From positions 607,865,918 to 607,929,917 of the forward strand of contig CM062815.1 of assembly GCA_031772625.1 (NCBI GenBank): a stretch of 64,000 nucleotides of DNA. Reading direction: 5' to 3'. Of the stretch, positions 35,081-47,579 are shown one piece after another (position 1 is the first letter of the stretch; each line of letters begins with the position of its first letter). The notes beneath the pieces were generated by a model that worked only from the letters and a program-made list of their open reading frames with translations, was not told where the DNA came from and did no database searches. Made by a program: the position numbers and the translations under genes. The stretch is from Pinus tabuliformis. Taxonomy: Eukaryota > Streptophyta > Pinopsida > Pinales > Pinaceae.

Positions 35081-36290
35081 TGCTTCAGGTACTACTGGAA
35101 TGTTGTATTATCAAGAGAGGTTGTACGTGCCCTATCAAAACAGCATTAAAAACTTGATTTTGGATGAATTTCATAAAATTCACTATGCTGGACACCCAGG
35201 ATATCAGAAAATTATTACAGCACTCCGGAAGGAATATTATTGGTCAGGTATGAAGAAGGATGTGGTTGAGTACTTGATACGTTGTCTGGAGTGCCAACAA
35301 ATTAAGGCAGAGCACCAACATCTTGCGGGGTTATTACAGCCATTACCCATTCCGAAATGGAAGTGGGAAACCATCTCCATGGACTTCATAATGGGTTTGC
35401 CCAAAACAAAGAGAAATAACGATTCCATCATGGTGGTGGTGGACAAATTAAGTAAATCGACACATTTTATACCTGTGCAATCTACTTATAGACCTGTGTA
35501 GATTGCCCACATCTTCATGTAGAATATATTTAGGCTGCATGGGTTACCTAAAACAATAATTTCAGACCGTGATGTAAAATTTACCTAAGCTTTTTGGAAA
35601 ACATTGTTTGGAGAACTAGGAACTCAGTTGAATTTCAGTACAGCTTATCACCCTCAGACTGACGGACAAACAGAACGGGTGAACCAGGTGGTGGAAGACA
35701 TGTTAATGGCATATGTAATGCAACAACCAATCAAGTGGGAAGATTATTTGCACTGGTCGAGTTCGCATATAATAATGGCTATCATACGTCATTGCAAATG
35801 AGCCCATTTGAAGTATTGTATGGGCAGAAGTGTCGCACGCCCTCAAGCTGGGGTGGACCAAAGGACAGATTAATGTTGGCACCCGACATGCTTAAGGAAA
35901 TGGAGGAAATGGTTAAGAAAGTGCGAGTCAATTTAAAGGCAGCTCAGGATAGGCCAAAGAATTTTGCTGACCGGAAAAGGAAGTTTAAGGAATATCAAGT
36001 CGGTGATCATGTATATGTGAGAATTCGAGCAAAAAAGAGCACATTACAATGGAGCGGGTGCATTAAGTTGGCACCCCAATTTTGTGGACCCTTTCAGGTC
36101 TTAGCAAGAATTGGGTTGGTAGCTTACCAACTCGCTATGCCAAGTCATATACGGGTCCATAACGTCTTCCATGTTTCCATATTAAAAAAATATGTTTATG
36201 ATCCTAACCATGTAATCCGTTGGCAGGATATACAGGTAAGAAAAACTCCAGTAGAGCAAATTGAATGAGTTTCTTTAAAAAAAACTGATT
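35081..36290 (+). pseudogene. Integrase region, copy A
   Basis: An HHCC zinc domain (GHPGYQK ... YYW ... CLECQQIKAEHQ), a DDE core (ISMDFIMGLPKTK, then a YHPQTDGQTERVNQ block), and a GPF-type C-terminal module (GPFQVLARIG, VHNVFHVSILKKYV). Fossil with several breaks. Confidence 0.9.
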
Positions 36291-36530
36291 TAAGATGTTG
36301 CATGTTTCAGGTCGAACCGGAAGGAGAAATCTTGGTCGAGCCGTTGAACATCCTCGACCGGAGAGAAGTAATGTTGCAGAAGCGAGCTATTACCCAAGTT
36401 AAGGTGCAGTCGCAGCACTTTGGGCCTGAGGAGGCCACCTGAGATGATGTAGAGCTCATGAAAAAAGCTTATCCAGGGTTGTTCATGGCTGAAAGATATC
36501 TGGACGATGTCCAAGTTCAAGAGGGGGAGA
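36291..36530 (+). pseudogene. Chromodomain-like C-terminus and polypurine tract, copy A
   Basis: A separate reading block after the integrase core carries VEPLNILDRREVM, ITQVKVQ and GPEEAT followed by MKKAYPGLF, the pattern of the plant chromovirus C-terminal chromodomain lacking the aromatic cage. A purine-rich AAGAGGGGGAGA tract (36519-36530) directly precedes the 3' LTR. Confidence 0.75.
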
Positions 36531-37229
36531 TGTAATGCCCCGGGATAAATGTAAATATTTGACTTTACTGTGGTAAATGATAAACTGAATATGATATTAT
36601 TATCTATTTGAATTTAATAATATTTTCTTTAAAAAAAAAAGATAAGAAATGTTTCTTTAAGAGTTGGCAACTTCTCAAGGAGGAAGTTGGAAAAAAAAAA
36701 AGACAGTTGCTGTGATTCCAACCCTAACTGCTTTCCCTAACTGGAAGGGCTTCCAGAGGAAAAGGGAAAAAAAGGGGAAAATTATGTGCTGTTGGGATAG
36801 GCAGAAAGGAGGAAAAGAAAGGAATAAAATGGCTAAGTCTGGCGATGACCAGATAGCTAAGCACTAAGTGCAAGCGTCTTGCTGTGGACAGTGGTTCTCC
36901 AAGAGAGCTAGGGGGAAGATTCTCGTCTCGAAAGATGAATCTCAAGGACGGGTGGAAGAGAGGAAGGAGATGAACAGAGGTAATCTCGGCTTCTCAAGTG
37001 TTCGCAAGTTACAGTGGCACAGGTAAGTGGGCCAAACCACTTAGAAAGCATTCAAAAGTATTAATGAGGTAATCCATGTTAAATGTATGCACTGTTATGA
37101 TATATTAGCTGAAACCTGAGCCAACTGTGGAAGTTGACTCTTACTCTGTGCCCATGTTATTTTCTAAAAAAAAAAAGAATACTGTAGGGGTCATCTTGAA
37201 ACTGTACAGTTAAAGAAAAGAAATATATA

Positions 37230-37277
<48 letters not shown>

Positions 37278-39499
37278 CCGCTCTTTTACTCTGATTAGTT
37301 ATGAGCAGAGCACTGTCGAGGAGGTGTAGAGTTTGCGCAACAGGGAAAGAGGAAAGAGCAGGAAACCGTAGTCGGACCATTTTCTGGAAAAAGGGGTCTT
37401 GCTGGGGTAGTGATGTAGGAAAAGTTTATAAGAAATAAAAGACATAATTAAACGAGACTGTTGTAAGCGTAGTTCGCCTAATGCTCTGGGCATGGGAAGA
37501 AATGTAACAAGTTGGCAAACAAACCAACCCCAATAAAAAGGTTTGGAACGAACTCAGAAGAAACAAGTGTAGGTCCTATTCATATTTTTAAAAGAAAAGA
37601 ATGGCAGCCGTGAAACAAGGAAATTAGCTCCTAGAGGCCCAGCTCTATTTAACCTTCTAGAAGATAGCTAAATAAGTTTTCTGCAAAAAAGAATTGCAAA
37701 CCCAATGTGCACCAGAACCCTGGGTGTAGGGTCTCAAGTCTAAATTTAAATGCTTGCCGCAACAGGAATTAAATTACAAATAAATTACAAAAGGAAGACC
37801 CGTTTATGATGGTCGACCCCGTTCTCTGGGTGAACGGGCTTCCTGGATTCCATCTGAAAACTCAAAACCCCATCAAGATAACTCAGTGAATCGAACAGAT
37901 AAGAAGTTAGCAAATGACCATACTGTCCAAGTCGGAATACAAATAAGAATTAGCAAAGGGTTTCACTGCCGAACCAAAAGATGAAATAAAACAAAGAAAT
38001 CATAAGCATCACCTCCGCCGAATAGCGTAGCTGGAGGAGTGTAAAGAATAAACAGTCGAGGGATAGTAAATATATGAAAACAACGCATGTATTTTCTATA
38101 GATTAGTAAACTAAAAGATCCATAGAAATAACAATTGAGGAACATTTATATATAATGGTATCGCATGGAATATCTCTGCAGAATAGTAATGCTAGGAGCT
38201 GTATAAAATAAACAAAATACATGATAGTGATGTTTGGTAAACAACACGAGTACCTTACGAAAACATAACCGAGGAAGGAAGCCTTCTAGATGCACAAGAA
38301 CTACCAATTTAATTACCTAATAGTCCATATTACAATTGTATGCGTCTATGAGAGCTTTTAATAAGTAGTAAACAAAAGAAACGAGTCATATTGTAGGGAA
38401 GCTTAATACATTTACAAGTTGGCCAACACGACTCAAAAGACTTTAAAGGTAAAAACCCTCGAAGTTAAATCCTTTACTTGAAAAAAAATATAATACAAGA
38501 GTAACAGAATCTCAACCCTCAAACTGAAACCAGAGGGGAATACCCTCTACATTACATATACAGTAAGTAAATACCAAATATGAGATTCGAGCAGATAGTT
38601 GGACTACGCAGGAAGGGCTAAACGTTCCTTCTGCACGAAAATAGAGAAGAACTAAAACTTAATGACCACAACCAGGGTGGAAACCCTCATACCCAACGGA
38701 ATTTTGAAGTTAATCCCACTCTTGGAATACTTCGCTCCCATCCGGAACCAAGCGCGAAACCAGAGTGGAAAAGATCCTGCGTGAGACCACCAAAGATAGG
38801 TTAGATAACCGAAGAAGTTCTCAGAGAAAAAGAAGAGAACTTTGAACACAGAGAGGGCATGATTATACCATCATTGAATAAAGAAAAATGAGCATGAACA
38901 GTCTACATAACTGAAAACTTACCAGGTGACCAGTCTTTGAAGGCGAGGACAGGATTTGGCATTCTGAGCGCCCTCCAAAATCTCCATAGGAACCTAGTTC
39001 GAAGCGGAGAGCAAGGACCATGGACGAATGTAGCAGACCGAGCAGTGAACCAAGAGAAATGGCGGATGAATGAGTCTTCGAATTGGTACCAAGGAATGTG
39101 AACAAGGACTGAGCCCTCTACATCCGTTGGATCATCAAGCAAAACCCAACACCGTCGATTCAACAGGAATCCCGAGGTAGTAGCCGGGCAGATCAGGACT
39201 GCACATGCCACGAACAATGTGTAGTGCAGATATTTAATAAACATTCCAATTTAACCAAAATCAAGCGGATAGCCGACGGTCAGAAATATCTAACCCGAGT
39301 TTCTATACCAAACAATGGCGTAGATCGATTTGCATTGTCAAAAGAGCCCTGCCTAACTTAATGCTGAGTTATGAACTTCATAAATGTAGGGGATTAATGT
39401 GTACTTTCAATAGGATGGGAAATAAAACAGTGATTGTGACTGCCAAAATGATGCATTTACATACTGTAGTAAAAAAAAGAATTTTCTGGGTGTATGACA
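36531..39499 (+). repeat. 3' LTR, chromovirus copy A
   Basis: ~2.97 kb, same ends as the 5' LTR. The inner TA microsatellite (37222-37275) is longer than in the 5' LTR and is interrupted by one C. Confidence 0.92.
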
Positions 39500-39998
39500 C
39501 ACAGAGACACCATCAGAAGAGGAATCAATTCCCCTCGTAAATCACCAGGTGAGGACTTCTTCTTCCACATATGTGAATCAACAAGTGGGTTCTTTGCCAT
39601 TTCCTTCTACACTACAAGGATTATTGACCCAAACTGATAGTGATAGTGAGGGGAGGCCGCACCCAAATGGGATTGAAGATTCTACGCACACAGATACATA
39701 CCAACAGGATGGGATTGGGCTTTTTTCATCTGGTGCAATTAAATTAGGATTGGGTGACTTCATATTATACAGCGTATTGGTTGGAAGGGCAGCTATGTAT
39801 GATTACATGAAAGTTTACACATGTTACCTTGCCATAATAGCATGCCTTGGTGTAACATTGATTCTATTGGCCTTCTGTCAGAAGGCTTTGCCTGCTCTCC
39901 TCGTTTCAATTTCTTTGGGTGTAATTTTTTACTTCTTAACTCGTCTTGTAATGGAAGCTTTTGTGGTTCAGATCACGACTCACCTTTTGCTTTTTTGA
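39500..39998 (+). pseudogene. Presenilin, C-terminal part, copy 1
   Basis: This resumes directly after the 3' LTR, in the codon frame that the sequence before the insertion would have used. It encodes the rest of the hydrophilic loop (TPSEEESIPLVNHQV and a serine/aspartate-rich stretch). IKLGLGDFILYSVLVGRAAM then carries the GLGD motif and second catalytic aspartate (39756-39758). VYTCYLAII, KALPALLVS with the PAL motif (39891-39899), and GVIFYFLTRLVMEAFVVQIT lead to the stop at 39998. These are the diagnostic features of the presenilin C-terminal fragment, and all are intact. Separated from its N-terminal half by ~10.8 kb of retroelement, it can no longer make a presenilin. A truncated transcript starting in the LTR is conceivable but unsupported. 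Confidence 0.93.
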
Positions 39999-40300
39999 TA
40001 TTAGAGCAGAATAACTCCAATCCCCAAAGTTGCACTTAGCTTGAATACCTTTAAATAGACCGCTGGATATCGTGAGGCCACAAATCAACTCAGCTCTGAC
40101 AAGGGAAGCCAAATTTTCTTTGTTGTAAACTTATAAATTTAGCACAAATAGCATTGATTCTGTTGTATTCTATTCTTATCATTTCCTTCGGCAAAGAAAT
40201 ATACTCTGTAATTTGATTATGTAATTGAAATTTACTGCGAGAGGAAATCTATGGAAATTTGAAAACAATATTCTAATTATTTTATCAAACGACAAAGAGC
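39999..40300 (+). other. Probable presenilin 3' untranslated region
   Basis: Non-coding sequence after the presenilin stop, of ordinary composition before AT-rich spacer begins. No clear AATAAA polyadenylation signal is seen in it. Confidence 0.4.
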
Positions 40301-41457
40301 GTTTAGAAGGGTAATTGCACAATGATCCAGTTCAAGAAAACAAGGTTTTCCACAAACCAATTAACTCTTCTAGAAAAATTCAACAATTCCAATTTAATAA
40401 TCCTATCAGCCTTTCTTTGTACCTTTTGGGACAATTGCTAGTTTAGTAAAATAGTATATTTTGATGGGAGACTGAAGGCTTGATTTTTATATTAGATTTA
40501 TTGGCCAAATGACACTAACCAGAAAATATAGATAATGAAAAAAAGCTAATCGACCACACATGCATAGCTCGTTGACACCAAAATTGACCAAGTATGAAAA
40601 TATAATGATTTATCATATTTAGTGGGTTTTCCATTCCATCTTCGTGTGGCTTGTGGAAGGTTTCATGTATATGAGTTACTGTATGGGCTATCTTAGTTGT
40701 CATGCCATTATGTCAATAATATACTATTGGTTATGCTGAATATCATTCAGCAAAGCGATCATTTCATTTTGGCTAGGCAATCACTGTACATACCAAGGTT
40801 GCCACCCTAAAAATCTGTGCATAGTTTAATGATGCGGAGGAGTTGCCCGGAATGTTATGGAAATTCCGGTCATATTTAGAGAAAATCTGGCAAGGATTTT
40901 TGTAAATCCAAGTTATAGTTGTTAAACTTCAAATTTTTAGGTGTCTTGGACGTTTTTGATGGTGCTGAATCCATTTCCACCATCAAAAACACAATTCAAA
41001 TACTCCCTCTACAAGAAATTTTTTTTGGACCAAATTCCAGCCACTTTGATGGCAATTCCTCTGCCTAATTAGACGACTCCAAAAATCTGAGCTTCAAAAA
41101 CATCAAAAGAGGGCCACAGGTCAACGTTGCCCAATGAGTAACCCTGTTATTACTAAAGCTCCTCTCCATCATCCAATTTAAATATAATTGTTAATAAAAA
41201 GAAAATAAAACTAATATACACATATTTTAATAAAAAAAACTCTAAAATAGACTTAATTATCAATGTTTTTAAAATATGTAGATTAAATTAAATAGTAAAT
41301 ATTTTTTTGGCAGGAATAAGTATTTTTTTTTTGTTTTCTTTCTTCTTTATATGACCTGTGTAACTAATAGTTATAAATTTCTGATGATTTAATAAATTTG
41401 GGAATAAATTTTAATTAAAAAATAAAATGTTTTTTATTTTATTTTTAACATACACAT

Positions 41458-41462
<5 letters not shown>

Positions 41463-41507
<45 letters not shown>
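41463..41507. repeat. (TA)n microsatellite
   Basis: A TA dinucleotide run of about 45 bp. Confidence 0.95.
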
Positions 41508-41510
<3 letters not shown>

Positions 41511-42461
41511 AATCAACATGCTTATCATTGTATTTAGAATGTGTCAATTAAATTGAATCAATAAATTTTCTTTTAATAACTATTTATTCTTTTTTTTCTT
41601 ATTATATAATATTTGTAATAAAAAATCTCTAAAATAAATAATTGTTAAATATATTAAATAAATAATTGTTAAATATATTAAATAAATACTTATCCTTATT
41701 CTTTCTCTACTATAATATATTTATAATAAAAAAATTAAAAAATTAATAAAAAAAGTTATAAAAAGAATGCGTCTTCTATTAAATTAAATAAATATTTATA
41801 ATTTTTTTACCATTATTAAATTATCATATAGATAATTTTAAAATTTTTACGTCACTATTCATGTATACTTCATTCTTAATATTCATTAAATAGATAACGA
41901 AGTCTAAAATTTGCTTCACAATTTAGAATAACTTGGTACAATTTAACGGTTGTTTTATTTTTATTTATTTTTAATAGTGGGTGACTAATTACATTGAAAT
42001 CTAGTTATTATAGTTATCAGGTTAATAAATAGAACCATAGGTTTTACATTATGTTTAATACAGGGCATGTAACTGAATCGTCATAATGATATTTTCTTGA
42101 ATATTCCCCGAGAGTTTTTGTGTCCATTCAAGTGGCAAATAAGTCATGATAACTTAAAAGGGCTCAATTATCCTTAAAGGATCCAACAACTAGATTGTCA
42201 CATGTATTAACATAGAAGCGTAGGTGGATCGAATGTAAATATGTAGATTTTTTTTAAGGGTGGTACAAGTTAATTTAGTTTATGCTAGTGTAAATATGAG
42301 TGGGTTATAGAGTGAATTTGAATGCATTTACTATTGGTAGTGTATTGGTTAAAGGTTTAGAGAATTTATGATTTTTCTCATGGTTTTATCATGTAATGTA
42401 ACTTATTTACAAACATGATGATTCTATTGTAAGTTTTTTTGGGTCAAAGAATAAGAGATCT

Positions 42462-42539
42462 ATTATTGGGTAATGTTTTTTTTAAAGGGTTTCTAGGTTA
42501 ATTATTGGGTAATGTTTTTTTTAAAGGGTTTCTAGGTTA
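42462..42539. repeat. 39-bp tandem duplication (2 copies)
   Basis: Two identical adjacent units beginning ATTATTGGGTAATG. Confidence 0.85.
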
Positions 42540-42611
42540 ATTTATGGTTTCTATGTGTTATTATTACGTTTTCATTTATCACTGTTTTTATAACAACACT
42601 ATACAGTAAAA

Positions 42612-42719
42612 GTTGTGCCTGTTTCCATATGCCAAAGAGAGATAAGTGTAGCAAATCTAGACTACGTTGTGCCTGTTTCCATATGCCAAAGAGAGATAAG
42701 TGTAGCAAATCTAGACTAC
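42612..42719 (+). repeat. 54-bp tandem duplication, in frame within a small ORF
   Basis: Two identical 54-bp units (18 codons, VPVSICQREISVANLDYV-type). The unit length is a multiple of three, and an open frame at 42615-42815 runs through both. The peptide belongs to no family I recognise, and the frame may be chance. Confidence 0.8.
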
Positions 42720-44803
42720 GATGAGGATAGTCAAGTTACAGTAAAGAGGCCATGTAGTTTCAAGGGAAAAGATCTCCAAGGTAGTCATTATATACGTGGA
42801 AAAGTGTTTGGTTAATGTGGTAGAAACTTGCATTCATGGGCATAAAAGACACTGCTAAGGCTGATCAGGAACTTCTAGTAGAGTGTGGGGTGTGGTGAGA
42901 GTCCTAATGGGCGCCTAGAAAACTAAACCAATGAGAGAAAGGAATGAGTGACATAATGAGGCCTAAAGAGCACACACATGTCATGTATGTGATAATTGTT
43001 ACTTATCTCAATTGATATGATTAGATGAGCATGGAGATATGCATAGATTTATGCATGATATGGTCGAGGAATCGACTAGGGGAATGCAAGGTCATAGAAG
43101 AGGTTGTTGGAGCAGATCTATAAGTGCTCGAAGAATCAAACCTGGTGTTTTAATTTCAAGCTTTAATGAGAAGCCATGGGGGGTAGGTACTTCGGTAGTA
43201 GAGGCTAAGTAGTTGTACATATAGGTAATATGCATCGACCTAGTGTTGTTTTGGGAACAACCATGAGGCCAGATTAGAAGGCTACGAGCGGCCCTGTAAG
43301 CATCAAGAACGAATACATCGATCCTGAACAAATTCGTTCATGGATGTTGTTATGCGAGTCGAGAGAAATCGTTGTCAATTCAATGACATGGAGAAATCAC
43401 AGCAAAAGAAAGAGGGTGTAGTGTGGAGTACTCAAAGTTGTTGAGAATCTAGCAATTTATAACTACAAAGGTTGAGTAAATTTATGTTCGGCATGTGTGT
43501 GGAGGTAATCCTTAGAGCTATGTTGGTATGAGCAAATCTCGTCTCCTAATTAGCTTGCAGACATAGATCAAACCATTTACATGATTAAGTATGCTACTAT
43601 TTATCTTTGTCAGCATCGATCTCATCATTTAAAAATTTGCAACACAAGTTTAATGGAAGATCCCAGTAGCTTTCTATCAATATGCTTGTATATGTATTGT
43701 TTCATGAAGTTGTATTTTCCATCTCTGGGAACGAAGTCTCATTCGACCAGGCGTTCCGAAGATCATAGGTTGCGGCAGAATTGGGAGTTGAAGATCTAGT
43801 GGCCGCCACAGGTTTTGTGTTATGTAACATGTCAAGGATGATATAGGATCACAATTATTTGGCGGTCATACTGAATACATAAAACAAAGTGCAACTGTGG
43901 AAATTTAACAGGGAGAAGTTGGATTCTACGATGGTTATGTTGCCTGGAGAATTTATAGTAGAGTCATGCGTGGTAAAGTGCGTTGACTTGTGCAAAGAAA
44001 GAAAATTTGAGACTCTTCGCCATGGAGCACACCACCTCCACCATGAACTACTGTTAATTTTGAGCCTGGCAATGTCGATCCTCTTTACAGGTCATATGTA
44101 GAGAACTACGAGAACATGGGGCTGTGTTTGAAGAATTTATGAGAATGGCAAGCATTGTAGTGTTTTTAAAGTATTAAGATTTTGGTGGTGAAGTAATTAA
44201 ATTATTTTTATACTAAAATTCTTAGTATTATAATAATACTAATATGTTTGTTTGTAAAATTGACGAGGATGAAATTTTCAAAATTAGATAAAGAGTTGAT
44301 TTTTGTAAAACCGACTCTAGAGACATTCCATATCTAGATGGATTCCCTCGATAGCGGGCGAGTACAACGATTGGTACCCATGTATCCCAGTGGATGGGAG
44401 CTCGTCCATAGAATGACTAGTAGTTCAATTATTGCAAACAGGTGATTAATTGTGTTTGAAGCAACTATTTTAAGAGATCGAGTAGTGTAAAACTCAATAT
44501 GGATGGTTGTGCAAATAGTTTGGTAGTTTTGGATCTAGGGAAGGATCACTCATTTGTTGAAGATGTGGAAGTGGTATTCTCGTGAGGTTATGCGACAACT
44601 TGGGATATTGTTCAATGATTGACTTTGGGAGATCCGTGATTGGAGAGTGGAACTCCGGAATCCAGTTCGCCAACTACACCTTTATGAGGGTTATGAGACA
44701 ACTTGATGGAGTTCGCTCCATGTGATTTTGAAGATGTTTAAATAAGCCAATGAAGACTTTGTAGAAATGAAGATCAAAGACAAGTACTTATTAAGGGAGA
44801 GAC

Positions 44804-45053
44804 TTGGAGATTTAACTCCTACTTGTCTTGTGCATATTAATTGATGTTACTCATCATTAAATGTATTTGTTAATTAGTTGGATATAAGATATTTAGTTGA
44901 ACTAAAATAGTTTCAAGATTAGTGTTTGGTTGAGAGATTTGCTCAAGTAAGTAATTCTGTAGTTAAGATAGAATTCTTATCTTAACCAATTATTGATGTA
45001 AATTATATGTATGATTAATCTAATGTAAATGTAAGTTTTGGTGTGCAATCTAT
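44804..45053 (+). repeat. Right LTR of the small LTR element, duplicated copy
   Basis: Counterpart of 24728-24977 within duplication copy 2. The left LTR has no counterpart because the duplication begins inside the element. Confidence 0.65.
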
Positions 45054-46399
45054 TTTACAAATGAATATATCATTTTTTGAAATTTAAAAGAAAAAAGCTC
45101 CATAGTTTAATTTACTCTTTGTGACTAACCAATAGACCCACATAAATTTGCAAATAAGAGAGATTATTTGCAAATTTAAGCTTGAACTTGAACCTATCCA
45201 ACTCTTCAATCTTCCCAATTCAAACATTGACATACTTCTAGCCAATCTTTCAAATTCAACCATTGATATGGGGTTGTCTAACAGTACCACCATTTTTCCC
45301 AGAAAATGAATTTCTAGCCAGAATCGCACGAATTTTTTGTCAAAAAATCTCACTGTGGGAGCATTTAAATCTTTTTTTTTTTTATGGAAGAAATGAATTC
45401 AACACTATCAAGAACTCTGGGGGCACCTGTTAACAAAAATCCTAAAATTAAGATTTTCTATTATTTTCCAGACAAAATTATGAATAGTTTAGACTATACA
45501 CATTGATATACCATTCTTAAATGACCAAAAATAACTCACAATTAACCATCAACAATAATTACAGGAAAATAAAAAACTTAAAAAACAAAACAAAACAAAA
45601 AACAATTTATTATTGAAAACAAAATTTATTATTTAAAAAAATAATACCATATGAGTTTACATTTACTAACCAGCGGAGTGATGACCTTGTTAAATTGCCT
45701 ATGCCATAAAAACATCCCATCATTTCGTGAGCTAGTAGTTACAAGCTATAAAGTTGAAGAAACAATCTGGCGAAAGGACACTCGATATTTACGGAGGGAA
45801 GGCGCCATGTAAAGTATTCACAATTTAAATTTCAAATGGGCGGGACTGCGTCTTTGATGGTGAATTCACGGCGGAATGCTCCATGGATGACCATGTGATG
45901 GGCATTGTAAAACCATGGTAATAAGATGCTATGTTGATGGTCATTCGGCAAAACCGTGGCCGCTGTATGCTCATGTATGCACCATACAGTTTGCATAGTT
46001 TTTTTAAATAATTAATTTTGGTAATTGACGTCGATGTCCGTCCCGGAGACAGTGACGTAGGCCCGAGCAGCCATCTAAGCAGGTGATAATTAGCAATCGG
46101 GATAAGGGTTGCCGTTAAACACTTATTCGAATGACTTGGAATACTTTTATATATAACCTACCATACACGCAACGAAAAAGAGAGGTACATGGAAACATTA
46201 CAAATCGATTGTTTTCACTTGCCCTAAGTTTCTCTCCACAATAAATGCATGGATGTTGACAATACGTTGATGCTGATCTTAGTACATGGGTTCCGTGATC
46301 TAATACTGCACTCCGCGTTTATCTCTGAGGTCTCCGTCCAATTCATGACGACGCGACGACTATTCTTTCATGATTCATCGACTAATTTTCTTCTTTGCG
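45054..46399. other. Spacer inside duplication copy 2
   Basis: Counterpart of 24978-26399 with small deletions (for example around 45430 and 45600). No supported gene. Confidence 0.5.
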
Positions 46400-47300
46400 T
46401 TTCTGCCGTCTGGTCTTTACCTAGTAACGTTGACTGCCCTCTATTCTGACATAATAATACTGTTGATAGCCACCGATCTACCGAATAATTGGACAATCAG
46501 ATAGATCATAACCACAGCATCCCCTGGTTTGACGAGTATTTCACCTTTTTACTCGTTATTTACTTACTGTCATTTTTAAAATTTCCACATCTATATATCC
46601 ATTTTATTTTTGCCTCATAATTGGACAATCAGATAGATCATAACCACCGGATCCGACAGAGTTCTGAAATATGAAATAGGTTTTGGGCTTAACAAATAAC
46701 GTTGACTGCCCTCTGTTCTGACATAATAATACTGTTGACAACCATCGATTTTTACTTAATAATTCGACAATCAAATAGATTGGGAGTAGTCGTGGAGTAC
46801 AATCAAATAGATGGGGAAATAGATTGGGAGTAGTGGATTTAGGTGGAGGAATTGTCTAGACCGTTAAAATTAGTTGAAATTTGTAGAAACTATATTTGAA
46901 TCATGTTTTTGATGTTGGAAATGAATTCCAAAAAAAACTTCAAGGTATCTAAAATCTTGAAGTTTAAAAACTAAAACTTTAATTTACAAAAATCTCTTCT
47001 AAATTTTCTCCACGGTAAATTTTTTTCCCTATTTTTTTTTTTTTTTTAAAACCATTCTCATTAAACTACTGCGATGGGGAGGTTGTAACCACCGGATCCG
47101 ACAGAGAGTTGTGTGAAAAATAAAGTAAGTTTTGGTCTTACCTAATAACGTTGACTTCCCTCTGTTCTGACATAAGAATACTGTTGACAGCCATCGAATT
47201 TTACCTGATAATTGGACAATCAGATAAATCATAAGCATCGGATCCCACCGTATCCCACAGAGAGTTGTGAAATATGAAATAGGTTTAATGATTGAGTTGG
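46400..47300. repeat. Dispersed repeat cluster in the presenilin leader, copy 2
   Basis: Counterpart of 26400-27330, with the same three recurrences of the GTTGACT.CCCTCT block and the CCGGATCCGACAGAG block, slightly shortened. Confidence 0.75.
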
Positions 47301-47579
47301 CCAAAACTCAAATTTTTAGGTTGGAAGTTAGTTATAGGATAAAAGTATTTTTCAATAATGTAAATAGTTAGTAACTTAATAAATTTTTGTTTTTCTTTTA
47401 TTAATTAGGGTGATAGGTTTCCTATGCATTAACTTCTTTGTCAACACTTTTACCTTGCTCTGTTCGATCAGCTAAGACACTTTCAACTCTTGATTTGAAG
47501 CTTTGATTGCTTTTTCCAAATATTGGCCGAGTTGCCTTCTTTTCACCTGCGAGTTCTGTTGTGCATTGAACCTGGTCAC

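Larger units (their letters stand above)
23164..38559 (+). repeat. Segmental duplication, copy 1 (~15.4 kb)
   Basis: The stretch from GACCTAGTGTTGTTTTGGGA at 23164 onward is repeated nearly base for base from 43237. It takes in the interior and right LTR of the small element, the presenilin leader, the presenilin N-terminal part, and the inserted chromovirus up to position 38559 of its 3' LTR. Left of 23164 and 43237 the two loci are unrelated. The copies differ by scattered substitutions and small indels of a few per hundred bases by eye; this was not measured. Confidence 0.9.
28681..39499 (+). mobile_element. Chromovirus (Ty3/gypsy, Tekay/Del-like), copy A, full length but broken
   Basis: Whole LTR retrotransposon fossil: 5' LTR 28681-31622, primer-binding site, gag, protease, reverse transcriptase, RNase H, integrase and a C-terminal chromodomain-like region, polypurine tract, 3' LTR 36531-39499. 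LTRs start TG and end CA. The flanks read CATAG (28676-28680) and CACAG (39500-39504), a 5-bp target-site duplication with one later change. Long (~2.95 kb) LTRs, an initiator tRNA-Met site and the C-terminal domain point to the Tekay/Del chromovirus branch. Coding capacity is lost through several breaks. The LTRs differ at a few percent of positions by eye, so it is not young. Confidence 0.9.
40301..43236. other. Spacer between the two duplication copies
   Basis: AT-rich, without a recognised gene. It contains a TA microsatellite at 41463-41507, a 39-bp tandem pair at 42462-42539, and a 54-bp tandem pair at 42612-42719. The last ~450 bp before copy 2 are of more balanced composition but carry no identifiable domain. 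Confidence 0.5.
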
